Below are positions 17,816 to 27,558 of a DNA stretch of 64,000 nt, one piece after another. Location: assembly GCA_900548385.1 (NCBI GenBank), contig URKJ01000020.1:1-64000 (forward strand). The letters are read 5' to 3'. Under the pieces are notes generated by a model that was given only the letters and a program-made list of their open reading frames with translations, searched no databases and was not told where the DNA came from. Each line of letters opens with the position of its first letter. Positions within the stretch are counted from its first letter, which is position 1. The position numbers and the translations under genes were made by a program. This stretch comes from an uncultured bacterium. GTDB lineage: Bacteria; Verrucomicrobiota; Lentisphaeria; Victivallales; UBA1829.

Positions 17816-18925
17816 TTATAGTTGTTCTTCCGAGAAGTTGCCCAATTTCCGCAAGCGCATTTCGAGACATTCCGGTGCATCCGCCAATTTGCTGCCATTT
17901 AGAACAGCCCGGACGCGCTGAACAGTCCGCACAGCCAGTTCCTCCATGGGGAAATCGTACAGCCAGCCGGATTGAAACGGGGCGCCGCAGAGATTGATGG
18001 AGTTCTGGACCAGCAATGTTTTATGCTCAAAGTCCACCTGTTCGGATTTGAGGAGTTCCGCCAGCTGCGGATATGGAATATAAGGATTGATGATGGCATC
18101 TGCTTCAATGCCGAGGCGGAAGATATGGCGGAGATCGTGTTCCGTGTTGGAATCCAGATTCAGGCAAAGACGCTCGTTGAGTTCGACTCCTTGGTCCGCG
18201 AATGCTTTTTTCAGTCCGTTGAAAAACTGCCGGTGCGGCGGTTCCTTGCCGATGAAGATGATGTTTTTCCGGTTGCAGCGCAACAGTTCCCGTCCGCAAT
18301 GGATACCAAGTTCCTCAATGCCGAAGTAGACATCATTTTTCTGCCGGGATTCTTCTTTGGTCAATGCATCGGCACTGCAGGTTACAACCGGAAGCCCGGC
18401 AACGCGGAGACGTTCCACAACCGGCAGCAGTTTCTGAGGCGGCTGAATCCAGCACAGCGCATCAAGCGATTCTTCCCGGATCACATCAAAGACCTGATCC
18501 GGAGAGAGCGCGGAAAGGGAAAGCTGGTGGACATAGCACGGGATTCGAACCAGTTCCCGAAGAATGTCGGAGAACATTTCTCCGTAATAAATATCAATAT
18601 GCACTAACAGACCGTCGCCGAGAAGGAGACCGACCAGCGGCATTTTTCTGCGGAAATCGTGTTCGAGAATATACAACGGATTGATGTAGGTGCCGAGGCC
18701 CGGTTTGGCGATCAGGTAGTTTTCGTTGATCAGTTCCTTGAGCGCTTTGCAGACGGTCGGTCTGCTGACCTTGAATTTCGCCGAGAGTTCCTGAAGTGAC
18801 GGTATACGGGGATCTTCATCGGTATTGCAGGAATACGCCATGATCCGGGTCATGACATATCTGCGGATCCGCAGATATTCGGAGACGCCGAATTTCACCG
18901 ATGCTTTTTCTGTTTTCTTTACCAT
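17816..18925 (-). CDS. GntR-family transcriptional regulator with LacI-type sensor domain
   Basis: A 369-residue protein. The winged helix-turn-helix is near residues 40-90 (IPSLQELSAKFKVSRPTVCKALKELINENYLIAKPGLGTYI). A beta/alpha sensor domain follows (PLVGLLLGDGLLVHI; LDALCWIQPPQ; KNIIFIGKEPPHRQ). It shares layout with the regulator at 7213-8244 but differs in sequence, so it probably senses a different sugar. It opens the operon of pseudopilin, GH2 and secreted protein genes from a perfect consensus promoter. Repression of that operon in the absence of ligand is the likely mode (inference). Confidence 0.87.
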   Translation of the reverse strand: MVKKTEKASVKFGVSEYLRIRRYVMTRIMAYSCNTDEDPRIPSLQELSAKFKVSRPTVCKALKELINENYLIAKPGLGTYINPLYILEHDFRRKMPLVGLLLGDGLLVHIDIYYGEMFSDILRELVRIPCYVHQLSLSALSPDQVFDVIREESLDALCWIQPPQKLLPVVERLRVAGLPVVTCSADALTKEESRQKNDVYFGIEELGIHCGRELLRCNRKNIIFIGKEPPHRQFFNGLKKAFADQGVELNERLCLNLDSNTEHDLRHIFRLGIEADAIINPYIPYPQLAELLKSEQVDFEHKTLLVQNSINLCGAPFQSGWLYDFPMEELAVRTVQRVRAVLNGSKLADAPECLEMRLRKLGNFSEEQL

Positions 18926-18961
18926 TGTTTACCTTTCAGAAACACTGTTGATCGCTTTTAT

Positions 18962-18990
18962 ATTATACAACATTTCTTATTTTTTGTCAA
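18962..18990 (-). promoter_or_regulatory. Perfect consensus sigma70 promoter for the second GntR operon
   Basis: Minus strand TTGACA (18990-18985), 17-bp spacer, TATAAT (18967-18962). As at 8294-8322, the -10 is preceded by TTG. Predicted start near 18955, about 30 nt before the GntR ATG. Confidence 0.85.
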
Positions 18991-19036
18991 TACCTTTTTT
19001 GAAAAAAATATTAAAATAGCAGAAGAAAACAGAGAA

Positions 19037-20725
19037 TTACTGAAAATGGAAAACGCGGTCGCAACGTTCCACGGAAGTTTGACGGTGGGCGACAATCAGC
19101 ATGGTAATTTTGCCCTGCAGCGCGGCGAGCGCTTCCACAAATGCTGCTTCGGTTTCATTATCGAGCGCACTTGTCGCTTCGTCAAAGATCAGGAATGAGG
19201 GGGCGGGGTACAGTGCCCGTGCGATGCCGAGACGCTGACGCTGTCCGCCGGAAAGGTTGCGTCCGTTTTCGGTGAGCGGGTGATCCATTCCCCCATGCAG
19301 ACGAAGCACAAATTCTTCCGCCTGGGCAATTTTAAGGCATTCCGCGACGCGCGCGCGGTCGATCTGTTCCGGCGGGATTCCGAGAGCGACGTTCTCGGCA
19401 ACCGTTCCTTCCAGCAGTGTGATCGTCTGCGGAACATAGCCGATCTGTCTGCGCCAGGAGCCCAGATTTTCCCGGATGTCCCGTCCGTCCACAAGGATTT
19501 TTCCGGAGTCCGGCGGAAACAGACCGGAAATCAGGTCGCTGAGCGTTGTTTTGCCGCATCCCGTCGGTCCGGACAGTGCCAGAGAGCTGTTTTTGGGAAT
19601 TTCCAGAGAGATGTTGCTCAGAACGGCTTTCTCACCGTAGGAGAACGAGAGATTTTCCACCCGGATGCCATGGTCGAATGTCAGCGGCTTTTCCGCGGAT
19701 TCCTCTTCCATGCGGATTTGCCGCAGATCCTGAGAGATCAAGTCGAAATAATGCCGTTGGGAGCGGACCCGTGCGAGGTAATAATGGATTCGTGATACCG
19801 ACGGCATCATCCGCAGGAGAGCCAGTCCGATAAACGAAACCTGAAGAGCGATCGACGTCGGGGCGACTTTGCAGATCAGCAGCATCACGATCGTTCCCAT
19901 GCCGAGGAAGATCACACCCGCTTCGATCATGAAGCGCGGCAGCTGGGAATAGAGAAACAGCTGCCGCATCGGTTCCACTGCCGTATATTCAAGCTGTTTG
20001 CCGTTCCGGATGAAAACGTCCTGCCGCCCCGCGAGTTTGATCTCTTTCAGGGCGTTTACGGTGAACAGGATGAAGCCGGTCAGCCGGGAAGAGCTTTCGT
20101 AATCGCGTATGGCGATGCTGTGCATCAGCCGCCGCATGAACCGGTAAAGCGGCAGGGAAAACAGAGCGGCAGCCGTTGCGAGTCCCAGGGCTGTGAACGG
20201 TGCGAGAATGAAAACCGCTGTCAGGATGATCAGGATCAGAAGAGTTTCCGACGCCAGCATCATCAGGCTGTTGAACAGGTCCGGCACGATGCTCCGGGTC
20301 TGGTGCAGTTTCTCAATGCTCCGGCTTGACGATTCCCGCAGATGGAACCGGTAATCGCCGCCGATATAGTGTTTCAGCAAATCGGAGCCGAGGCGTGCCG
20401 CCAGTTGAAACGCAAACCGGATCTGCAGGCGGGTGATCAGAAACAGAAACGTGTTTTTGCAGACGAAAAACAATGCTGTGACCGTACAGAGCAGGATCAG
20501 AAGCGGAGTATACGGCAGATTGCCGGCTGCCTGTTTGAGCAGTGAGAGAATCCGGTTCTGGTCGAACAGTTCCGGGTTCAGGAAAAGGGCGATGATCGGC
20601 ATGACGAGTCCGATTCCGCAAAGTTCCAGCAGATTTGCCAGAAAGACCAGTGCCGACAGACGGATCAGCCGGAATTTTTCCGATGGGGACAGCGTCGCGC
20701 GGATCTGCCGGATCAGGGAGAACAT
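19037..20725 (-). CDS. ABC transporter, fused permease and ATPase (exporter type, PglK/MsbA-like)
   Basis: A 562-residue half-transporter. Residues about 15-330 carry six hydrophobic helices. The ATPase has Walker A GPTGCGKTT near 385-393, signature LSGGQRQR near 493, Walker B FLIFDEATSALD and a switch His in VAHR. Start ATG 20725 follows a good ribosome site (AAAGGAAG); upstream in-frame codons would overlap the radical SAM gene. The nearest resemblance is to PglK-type lipid-linked oligosaccharide flippases and MsbA; which one is uncertain. Its start lies 1 bp beyond the stop of the upstream radical SAM gene, so translation is coupled. Confidence 0.85.
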   Translation of the reverse strand: MFSLIRQIRATLSPSEKFRLIRLSALVFLANLLELCGIGLVMPIIALFLNPELFDQNRILSLLKQAAGNLPYTPLLILLCTVTALFFVCKNTFLFLITRLQIRFAFQLAARLGSDLLKHYIGGDYRFHLRESSSRSIEKLHQTRSIVPDLFNSLMMLASETLLILIILTAVFILAPFTALGLATAAALFSLPLYRFMRRLMHSIAIRDYESSSRLTGFILFTVNALKEIKLAGRQDVFIRNGKQLEYTAVEPMRQLFLYSQLPRFMIEAGVIFLGMGTIVMLLICKVAPTSIALQVSFIGLALLRMMPSVSRIHYYLARVRSQRHYFDLISQDLRQIRMEEESAEKPLTFDHGIRVENLSFSYGEKAVLSNISLEIPKNSSLALSGPTGCGKTTLSDLISGLFPPDSGKILVDGRDIRENLGSWRRQIGYVPQTITLLEGTVAENVALGIPPEQIDRARVAECLKIAQAEEFVLRLHGGMDHPLTENGRNLSGGQRQRLGIARALYPAPSFLIFDEATSALDNETEAAFVEALAALQGKITMLIVAHRQTSVERCDRVFHFQ

Positions 20726-20726
20726 G

Positions 20727-21719
20727 TCAGCTTCCTTTCTCCGCCGGGTCAGCCAGCGGGTGGCGGATATAGTGTCCGGTAACGGAACTCCGGTAGCGCC
20801 CCTCGGAGTCGCGGCAGTCCGGAGCGAGGACAACTTTCCCGGCTCCTTCCGGCAGATCAATGGCGAACATCGGGAGAGCCAGCGAGGAGAGTGTGAAACG
20901 GAAATCTTCAAGGATCGCAAGTCCTTTTTCCACTCCGGTGGCAAAGTGCGAAACCCCTTCGATCGGGTCGATGTGGAACAGATAATGCGGTTTTACGCGC
21001 AGAGCCGCCAACCGTTTGAACAGCCGGCGCAGAGTCTCCGCGTCATCATTGATCTCTTTCAGAAGAACACTCTGGTTCAATACGGGGATGCCATGCGCGA
21101 CCAACCGTTTCAGCGCGGTTTCCGCATCGCCGGTCAGTTCGTCGGGATGATCGAAATGCGTAACGAACCACAACCCCTCAATGTCCGCCATCTGTTCCGC
21201 GAGCCGTTCCGTGATCCGCTCCGGCTGGACAGCGGGGGCGCGGGAACAGACCCGGACCGTTTCCACGCCGCCGGATTGCCGGATCCGTTGTGCAATCGTC
21301 AGCAGCCGGTCGTCCGTCAGCACAAGCGGATCGCCGCCGCTCAGCAGGATGTCGCTGACTTCCGGATTGCGGTCCAGCCATGTGCAGACTGCGTTGAGAT
21401 TTTCATCGGAGAGCGAGAAATGCGATGCGCCATCCGCCCAGAGACGTTTACGGAAACAGAAGCGACAGCGGACGAAACATTCGGAGGTCGTAAGCAGGAC
21501 CGCCCGGTCCCGGTAACGGCGGATCAGATTGGGAACGGGGCTTTGTTCCAGCTCCGCCAGTCCGTCCGACGAAAGTCCTGGATTTTCCAGTTCGCGGACA
21601 TCGGGCAGATACAGCTTTGCAACGGCGGAAGAACGTTCCGCCAGTGCTTTGCAGTAGGCGTTCAGTTTGACGGGATAGCGTTTCCGCACTTCCGCCGTTT
21701 GTCCGGTCGGATCTGTCAT
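20727..21719 (-). CDS. KamA/EpmB-family radical SAM aminomutase
   Basis: A 330-residue protein of the lysine 2,3-aminomutase family. Radical SAM cysteines are C81-x3-C85-x2-C88 (CFVRCRFCF). LSGGDPL follows, as in this family, and the probable PLP lysine is K295 in DLPEGAGKVVLAPD. At 330 residues it matches EpmB, which makes beta-lysine for elongation factor P, rather than the longer catabolic KamA with its C-terminal extension. Neither epmA nor efp is in the window, so the physiological role is open. It is about 80 bp downstream of pgi, with a hairpin between, and its stop is adjacent to the ABC exporter start. Confidence 0.85.
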   Translation of the reverse strand: MTDPTGQTAEVRKRYPVKLNAYCKALAERSSAVAKLYLPDVRELENPGLSSDGLAELEQSPVPNLIRRYRDRAVLLTTSECFVRCRFCFRKRLWADGASHFSLSDENLNAVCTWLDRNPEVSDILLSGGDPLVLTDDRLLTIAQRIRQSGGVETVRVCSRAPAVQPERITERLAEQMADIEGLWFVTHFDHPDELTGDAETALKRLVAHGIPVLNQSVLLKEINDDAETLRRLFKRLAALRVKPHYLFHIDPIEGVSHFATGVEKGLAILEDFRFTLSSLALPMFAIDLPEGAGKVVLAPDCRDSEGRYRSSVTGHYIRHPLADPAEKGS

Positions 21720-21739
21720 TGGTTTTCCGGATGCAGGAA

Positions 21740-21769
21740 GCGGAGACCATGCAAACGCACCGTCTCCGC
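21740..21769 (-). terminator. Hairpin between pgi and the radical SAM gene, possible attenuator
   Basis: Perfect 8-bp stem GCGGAGAC (21740-21747) / GTCTCCGC (21762-21769) with a 14-nt loop, in the 80-bp gap. There is no clean T tract in the minus direction, so it may only weaken read-through or act at the RNA level. Confidence 0.4.
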
Positions 21770-21799
21770 CGCCTTATTTTTCGAAATAAAGGAAAAAGA

Positions 21800-23389
21800 T
21801 TACTTTGTAATATTGTAAATCCAGCCCTTGTCGGCGTTCCAGACGCGGGAGACCTTGATCGCATTTTCACGTTTTTCCGTGTTGGCGGAAAGTTTTGCAA
21901 GAATGCCGTCAAGTTCATATTCCTGTGTGGAGAGATTCGCCTTTGCCGCGAGTTCCGCGGAGGTTCCGGAGACCGGAGCCATATCGGCGAACACACTTTC
22001 CATGTCGGTCAGCAGTTTGATGACGCCTTTGCTTGCCAGCTTGTACGCCTGAACGCCCGGCTGATGGAACGCGTTGATGTGGATCAGTTCGGCGTATGCC
22101 GCCACTGCGCGCTCATAGAGAGCGATCAGCATGCCGACGTTGAACGCGGAAACATTGTCAAGGCGCAGTTCGATCACCTGACGGCCCTTGCCGCGGAGCG
22201 CGTTGGAGAGCCCCGTGAGGAAGCCGTGGAGGTAATCTCCCATTGCGATCCCTTTGGAGATCGGCGCGGGCAGAGCGTCTTCAAGAACTTCAATGAACGT
22301 GACGAAGAAGTCGTTGCGTCCGTCGTTGAGCTGCTGGATGAATGCGTGGGCGTCGGTTCCGCCTTTGTTGCCGAACACGTTGAGCCCCTGATGAACGGTG
22401 TTGCCGTCGAGGTCTTTTTCCTTGCCGAGACTTTCCATCACGAGCTGCTGGAGGTAGCGGGACATGAGGATCAAACGGTCGGAATAGGGAACGATGACCA
22501 TGTTTTTGTCGCCTTTGCCGTTTCCTGCGATGTACCACATTGCGGAGAGCATGTAGGCGGGGTTGTGCGTGAGCTGCGGATTGGAAGTGAGGCTGTCCAT
22601 GTGGCAGGCTCCCGCGAGGAGATCCTTGAAGCTGATTCCGGCGAGTGCGGCGGGGAGATGACCGACGATGCTGGTTTCGCTGGTTCTTCCGCCGATGGAT
22701 TCCGCCATTTCAAAAACTTTGAGCCAGTTGCTGCCGCGGGAGAGCTGATCGAGTTCGCTGTTTTTCATGGTGATCGCACAGGCGTGTTTGGCGAAGTCGA
22801 GTCCAGCCGCCGCGTAATACTGCATGCAGGCAATCATATTGTTCTTGGTTTCCTGCGTTCCGCCGGATTTGGAGATATTGACGACGAGAGTCGTTTCAAG
22901 ATCCGCCACCTGAAGCGCATCGGCGAGTCCGGCGGTATCGGTGTTGTCGAGGAAGTAGATTTTGAGATTTCCGTTGCGCTGGGCGCTGGATTTTTCGTTC
23001 CAGTAAGGACCGTTGACCGCCATCTGGATCAGCTGGGGTCCGAGAGCGGAACCGCCGATGCCGTTGATGAACGCCGCTTCAAATTTTTTGCCGGTGGAAC
23101 CGGTGATTTTGCCGGTGCGGATCGCTTCCGCGAATGCTTCGACTTCCTGATACTCTTCCGAGCCGGTGTAGACGGAACGGTCGGTGAAGTGGGTGACTTT
23201 GCGGTTTTCGTCGGGGTTTTTGATTTCGCCGCGCTCGATTTTGAGCATTTCCTCGTGAACGCCTGCGAACCGTTTGCTCATGTTGTCAATATCGGCATCG
23301 TCAAACGCCATTCCGGCGAAATTGATCTGAAATCCGGTTGCCCCGTCCACAAACGTGTATTTGTGGCATCTCTCTGTCCAATTTTCCAT
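21800..23389 (-). CDS. pgi: Glucose-6-phosphate isomerase
   Basis: A 529-residue cytoplasmic enzyme interconverting glucose 6-phosphate and fructose 6-phosphate in glycolysis and gluconeogenesis. Family segments are visible: FINGIGGSALGPQ, VVNISKSGGTQET (phosphate-binding SIS region), NNMIACMQYY, GGRTSETSIVGHLP and HQPGVQAYKLASKGVI near the C-terminus. The length suits the bacterial family with insertions. It is transcribed on the minus strand, apparently on its own, although the KamA-like gene may be reached by read-through. Confidence 0.93.
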   Translation of the reverse strand: MENWTERCHKYTFVDGATGFQINFAGMAFDDADIDNMSKRFAGVHEEMLKIERGEIKNPDENRKVTHFTDRSVYTGSEEYQEVEAFAEAIRTGKITGSTGKKFEAAFINGIGGSALGPQLIQMAVNGPYWNEKSSAQRNGNLKIYFLDNTDTAGLADALQVADLETTLVVNISKSGGTQETKNNMIACMQYYAAAGLDFAKHACAITMKNSELDQLSRGSNWLKVFEMAESIGGRTSETSIVGHLPAALAGISFKDLLAGACHMDSLTSNPQLTHNPAYMLSAMWYIAGNGKGDKNMVIVPYSDRLILMSRYLQQLVMESLGKEKDLDGNTVHQGLNVFGNKGGTDAHAFIQQLNDGRNDFFVTFIEVLEDALPAPISKGIAMGDYLHGFLTGLSNALRGKGRQVIELRLDNVSAFNVGMLIALYERAVAAYAELIHINAFHQPGVQAYKLASKGVIKLLTDMESVFADMAPVSGTSAELAAKANLSTQEYELDGILAKLSANTEKRENAIKVSRVWNADKGWIYNITK

Positions 23390-23507
23390 GATTTGTCATC
23401 TCCTGATGAATTTTGATATTAAAAGATTTCCGGTAATTTACACCGTCAAACGCGGAATGTAAAGCGGAAAAAACAGGAAGCTGCTGAAAATGGAAACTTT
23501 TCTGTCA

Positions 23508-23537
23508 CTCAGGGCCGTCCGGGATGACGGTCCTGAG
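23508..23537. other. Strong hairpin downstream of the third cassette
   Basis: CTCAGGGCCGTC (23508-23519) pairs with GACGGTCCTGAG (23526-23537): 12 pairs with one G-T and a 6-nt loop. It lies about 30 bp past the stop of the glycosidase gene. There is no T tract after it in the minus direction, so it may be a 3'-end stabiliser or a weak terminator. Confidence 0.5.
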
Positions 23538-23567
23538 AAAAATGAGCGAAGAAACTTGAGCCGCAAA

Positions 23568-26500
23568 TCATTGTTTTGTGCTGATGCGGTAGATCATCGT
23601 TCCGCCGAGCGATGCCGTATCCGCGGAGAATACGAGCGCGCCGTTCTGTATGGAAACGGGAATTTCCCCTTTCGGCATTCCGTCCAGCCCGATCGCCTGT
23701 ATCCGGAGCCGTTCCGGGGAATCAAGACGGAGCGCAACCCGTGCGTTGGCGCGGCGGATCAGCGGTTTCCGGGTTCCCCAGTGCTCCACGGCTTTCCGGT
23801 TTTCGGTGCTGTAACGGAGATATTCATTGGTGACGTCGGTCTGATGAAACACCAGAATGTCACGGCTTTGCTTCAGCGCTTTTCCATCCATTGCGGAGGC
23901 GGTGACGATCTGGAAGACCGGCGAGGCTCCGTCAACAGAGAGTACACCGCCGCGGAGACCGTCCCGGAAGAAACTGAGACTTTCCGTTTTCGGCGCGACG
24001 ACTTTCAGGGTTCCTGTTTTGGTGTCGTAGGTGATCTCTCCGGTCATGCTGGTTTTGACCGGATTTTTGATTGCATTCTGTTCCGCAGGGGATAGTTCCT
24101 GCATGAACCGTTCCATGGATTTGATTTGTTTGACACCCGGAAAACTTTTATTTTCCCTCAGTGTTCCGATTTTGCAGAAGAAGCCGAGCATTTCAAAGTT
24201 GATGGGGAACGCGGAGGCGTTTTCCGTTTCCAGATTCCTGAACGTGGTGCTGCCGAACGGCCATGCGACACCTTTCGGCGCCGCTTGAACATCGCCACGC
24301 AGAAACATCAATGCGGTGATTCGTTCCGCAACATGTGAGAGGGAGTCTTCCGCGATGTCAAACCGGTTGATCGGCTCCTTGTGCTGTACGCCGGACTCGT
24401 TGTGAGACCAGGAGAAACGGTAAAGCCCGTCCCAGTCCTGCAGGGATGCATACGCTCCGAGAACCGGACCCGATTCCGCCCGGAATCCATTCGGGAACAC
24501 ATAGTTGATTTCGGTTACGGTGAACGGTTTGCCGAAAATGCGCGACGGCATGATTGTTCTCGGATTCCACGCGGAGGATTTCAGAGCGCTGACCTGATTG
24601 TGGAGGAACGGGAAGCTCCAGCCGTGTCCCGGCAGGAAGTTCGGGTGATCCCAATACTGATGGTTGTCCACAAAATCCAGTGAATCGCGGATTTCCGCCA
24701 GAATCCCGTTTTGCTGGAAGTTGATCTCCGTGATCAACCCTTTGTAGCCGATTTCTTTGCGGAGAAAGGAAGAAAGTTCGCGGATCATGTCAATATTCAG
24801 GTCTGCGAGATAACGGAAAAAGAGCCCGTTGCGCGCCTTGAGATTGTCTTCCGTCAGCCGGGATTTTTTCCGGAGATATTCCTTGTAGCCGTTCAGATAG
24901 AGTTCTTTTGCCGGACCGTTCCAGTTGCGGAGCGTGATGTTTTCATTGGACAGGGAAACACAGAACAGCGCGGGATCGTCGCCCCATTTCATGCCGGTGT
25001 ACGGGTTTTTATGCGTCAGGAGGTTCCGTACAAACTGTTTCCAGTTTTCCCGTGCGGGAGCATAGACCGGAAGAAGCTGTTTCATGGCGTATTTTTTCAA
25101 TCCGTCGATCGGCGGCAGTTCGTTTTTCAGCAGAACACGGCTGCAATAAAGGTCAAGAGTCAGATAGATGCCGCGTTTTTTCAGACATGCGAAGAGATAA
25201 TCCAGCCGGTCAAGACGCTCCGGGTCCAGTTCCGTGGAATTTTTGCCGTTCTTTTTGACGAGCATGTTGTCGTAGTGATGAAAACGGACCACGGTATACC
25301 CGAAAGATGCCAGTTCATCCGCCAGTTTTTCCGCATCCGCTTTTTCCAGATACTGAGCGGAGAAGCAGAGATTCGGGCCGAAGAAGCGGAACCGTTTTCC
25401 GTTTGCTTTTTCCGCGGTGAAATGACCGTTTGCATCCGCCGCGATCCAGCCGTATTTCCCGGCGGGGGCGTCCTGAAGAAAACGGAAGTCAAGAATGGAT
25501 CCTTTCACGACCGGACGGACCTGCTCCATCGGTACCCATTCCGCACTCCGCGTAACGAAAAAGACACTTTCCACAGTATCTGGACGGACGCTGCTTTCCG
25601 CGATCGTTCCGGCGGCGATGAACCATTTCCCTTTTCCCGTATTTTCAAATGCGAGTTTCCGGACCGCTTTTTCCGGCAGAGGCCAGGCGGAGAAGTAGAA
25701 GCCGTCGAACGTTTTGTTGCCGACGGCAGCGGCTGCTCCGTTCGGAAGACGCGGCAGGGGACGCTTTGTGCTGAAATCCGTTCCGTGTTTCAGCAGAAAT
25801 TCCTGCGTGGAACCATCCGCATACGTTACATGGATCCGGGGTGCGGCCGATGCGTTGTCCGCGGAATGAAGCAGATAGAGCGTGCCGCTTTTTGCTGCAT
25901 TTACCGGCAGTTCCGCAACGCGGTTTCCGTCAAGTTCCAACAGAGTTCCGGTTTTCCTGCGGACATCACCCAGTTGGAACGGAATGCTTCCGACGGTCTG
26001 CCCGCCGCCCTTTGCCACTCCATGGCGGCGAAGGATTTCCGCCATTTCCTTCCCGCTTCGTTTGCCTGCTGTGCTTCTGGAAAGATCCATGGGAACCGAG
26101 TGGAGGGATTCCACGGAGAGCGTGAATGCCAGATTGGTTTCCCTGATCTTTCCCGCACCGGGGGTAAACATGAAACGCATGGAGAAAGAGGGGACGGACC
26201 AGCTCCGGTTATCCTGAATCTGGAGCGTGAAATCGCCGCTGAGAATGATTTTCCGTCCATTCACAGGGAGGATCAGCTCTTTGACATGATAGATCGGACG
26301 GGTATGTCTGATCACTGCCGGTTTGCCGTTGATTTGCAGAGAACGTCCCTCAAATTGCGATGCCGGAAGTTCAAGGCTCCAGACAACTGTCTGGCAGGAA
26401 ATGCCATCCCGGTTGCGGAGTTTCATGGAATATGTGGCGGAGGAGGAATTTTTTTCTTTCACCCATTGCTGAAAGGTGAAGCCTTCCGTGCCCGGAATTT

Positions 26501-26735
26501 TGAGTACGCCTTTGTGCTCATAGACTTTTTCCGATGGGACCGGGTAACCGGGTTCCGCAAGAATATTGCGGGCGCTCTGTTTGGTCTGCTGCCAGTTTTT
26601 ATTGAAGACGATGACGCCGCCGGAAAGTCCGCAAATCGTTAAGTTTCCCGCCGGCTCGACGGTGACTCCGGGAGGAAACGCAGATGCTGCCGCCGCAATC
26701 ATGAATAAAATGCCTGAAATCCATTTTTTCTGCAT
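23568..26735 (-). CDS. Secreted clan GH-A glycoside hydrolase (GH5-like barrel)
   Basis: A 1055-residue exported enzyme. Signal peptide MQKKWISGILFMIAAAASA. About 430 residues of beta-rich N-terminal region precede a TIM barrel starting near FRFFGPNLCFSAQY and GYTVVRFHHYDNM. Clan GH-A catalytic residues fit E598 (SLSNENI, acid/base) and E742 (TVTEINYVFP, nucleophile). A beta-rich C-terminal domain follows. The exact family (GH5 or a relative) cannot be fixed by eye. The start is supported by AAGGAG nine bases upstream. It lies 36 bp after a pseudopilin gene and shares its perfect promoter. Substrate unknown. Confidence 0.78.
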   Translation of the reverse strand: MQKKWISGILFMIAAAASAFPPGVTVEPAGNLTICGLSGGVIVFNKNWQQTKQSARNILAEPGYPVPSEKVYEHKGVLKIPGTEGFTFQQWVKEKNSSSATYSMKLRNRDGISCQTVVWSLELPASQFEGRSLQINGKPAVIRHTRPIYHVKELILPVNGRKIILSGDFTLQIQDNRSWSVPSFSMRFMFTPGAGKIRETNLAFTLSVESLHSVPMDLSRSTAGKRSGKEMAEILRRHGVAKGGGQTVGSIPFQLGDVRRKTGTLLELDGNRVAELPVNAAKSGTLYLLHSADNASAAPRIHVTYADGSTQEFLLKHGTDFSTKRPLPRLPNGAAAAVGNKTFDGFYFSAWPLPEKAVRKLAFENTGKGKWFIAAGTIAESSVRPDTVESVFFVTRSAEWVPMEQVRPVVKGSILDFRFLQDAPAGKYGWIAADANGHFTAEKANGKRFRFFGPNLCFSAQYLEKADAEKLADELASFGYTVVRFHHYDNMLVKKNGKNSTELDPERLDRLDYLFACLKKRGIYLTLDLYCSRVLLKNELPPIDGLKKYAMKQLLPVYAPARENWKQFVRNLLTHKNPYTGMKWGDDPALFCVSLSNENITLRNWNGPAKELYLNGYKEYLRKKSRLTEDNLKARNGLFFRYLADLNIDMIRELSSFLRKEIGYKGLITEINFQQNGILAEIRDSLDFVDNHQYWDHPNFLPGHGWSFPFLHNQVSALKSSAWNPRTIMPSRIFGKPFTVTEINYVFPNGFRAESGPVLGAYASLQDWDGLYRFSWSHNESGVQHKEPINRFDIAEDSLSHVAERITALMFLRGDVQAAPKGVAWPFGSTTFRNLETENASAFPINFEMLGFFCKIGTLRENKSFPGVKQIKSMERFMQELSPAEQNAIKNPVKTSMTGEITYDTKTGTLKVVAPKTESLSFFRDGLRGGVLSVDGASPVFQIVTASAMDGKALKQSRDILVFHQTDVTNEYLRYSTENRKAVEHWGTRKPLIRRANARVALRLDSPERLRIQAIGLDGMPKGEIPVSIQNGALVFSADTASLGGTMIYRISTKQ

Positions 26736-26771
26736 GGAAAATACTCCTTAATATTCCGTGGAAATAGTTGA

Positions 26772-27530
26772 TTAATTCATTTTGAACGTGCTTCCGCGGG
26801 CGGCTTCCCGCCACATATCGCGGTTATCCCACCAGAAATAACCGGCGCGTGAAGTGGTTCTGTGGAACCGTACCGCACCATCCTGATAAACGACATTGAG
26901 ACCGAATGTGTGTCTTCTGTCGATTCCGGTTGCAGACCGGATCGTATCCATTGCCAGCGCCTGTTTTCCGTCTTTCAGGCGGTAGGAGGTTCCCGAATAC
27001 TGTTTGTTGGTCGGGAACCCGGCGCGTAAAGTGGTTGCCAGGTCATAGATTACGAATTCATAGGAGAAACTGAGGAATTTGTCTCCGGGATTGCTGTTGA
27101 TCAGCTTCATGTCATAAAATTTTTTATAAGACGGAACGGCAGACAGGTTTCCGTATCCAGCGTAGAGATCGTTTTGCAGTGGGCAGTGAAGAATCATTCC
27201 GGTGTTGAAATATTTCAGTTCATAAAGTCTGCCGATTCCGTAATAGAGGTTCCAGGCTTTGACGCGGGATGTTTCCAGTATTGCGTTTTCCGGAGTCGTT
27301 TTTTGAGGTTCGGCGGGGATGTTGTCCGCCCAGTAGGGTGTGATCCAGTCATCGGCGTCGCCAGCGTAGGAAATGAGTGAAAGACCGACTTGCTTGATAT
27401 TTCCGGTGCATTGCGCGCTTCGGGCCTTGTCGCGGGCCTTTGACAGTGACGGAAGGAGAAGGGCGGCAAGAATAGCAATAATTGCAATCGTTACCAGCAA
27501 TTCTATGAGGGTGAATTTCTTCATTTTCAT
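26772..27530 (-). CDS. Pseudopilin-like protein of the third cassette
   Basis: A 252-residue protein with a very short leader (MKMKK), then FTLIELLVTIAIIAILAALL and Glu at +5. Near the C-terminus HTFGLNVVYQDGA matches H-X9-DG. Lysine precedes the cleavage-site Phe. The first ATG is chosen because AAGGAG lies five bases upstream. It is the first gene after a perfect promoter and is followed by the GH-A enzyme. Unlike the first two cassettes, there is no GntR gene next to it, so any regulator acts from elsewhere. Confidence 0.9.
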   Translation of the reverse strand: MKMKKFTLIELLVTIAIIAILAALLLPSLSKARDKARSAQCTGNIKQVGLSLISYAGDADDWITPYWADNIPAEPQKTTPENAILETSRVKAWNLYYGIGRLYELKYFNTGMILHCPLQNDLYAGYGNLSAVPSYKKFYDMKLINSNPGDKFLSFSYEFVIYDLATTLRAGFPTNKQYSGTSYRLKDGKQALAMDTIRSATGIDRRHTFGLNVVYQDGAVRFHRTTSRAGYFWWDNRDMWREAARGSTFKMN

Positions 27531-27558
27531 TTCTGCTCCTTAACGTGGCATTTCTCTG

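Noticed and set aside
18538..18554. Minus-strand sequence resembling a tRNA T-arm (GGTTCGAATCCCGT)
   Set aside because: It lies inside the coding sequence of a GntR regulator, one stem pair mismatches, and no acceptor, D or anticodon arm can be built around it.
23508..23537. Strong 12-pair hairpin as a definite terminator
   Set aside because: No T tract follows in the direction of transcription, so I list it only as a hairpin of uncertain role.
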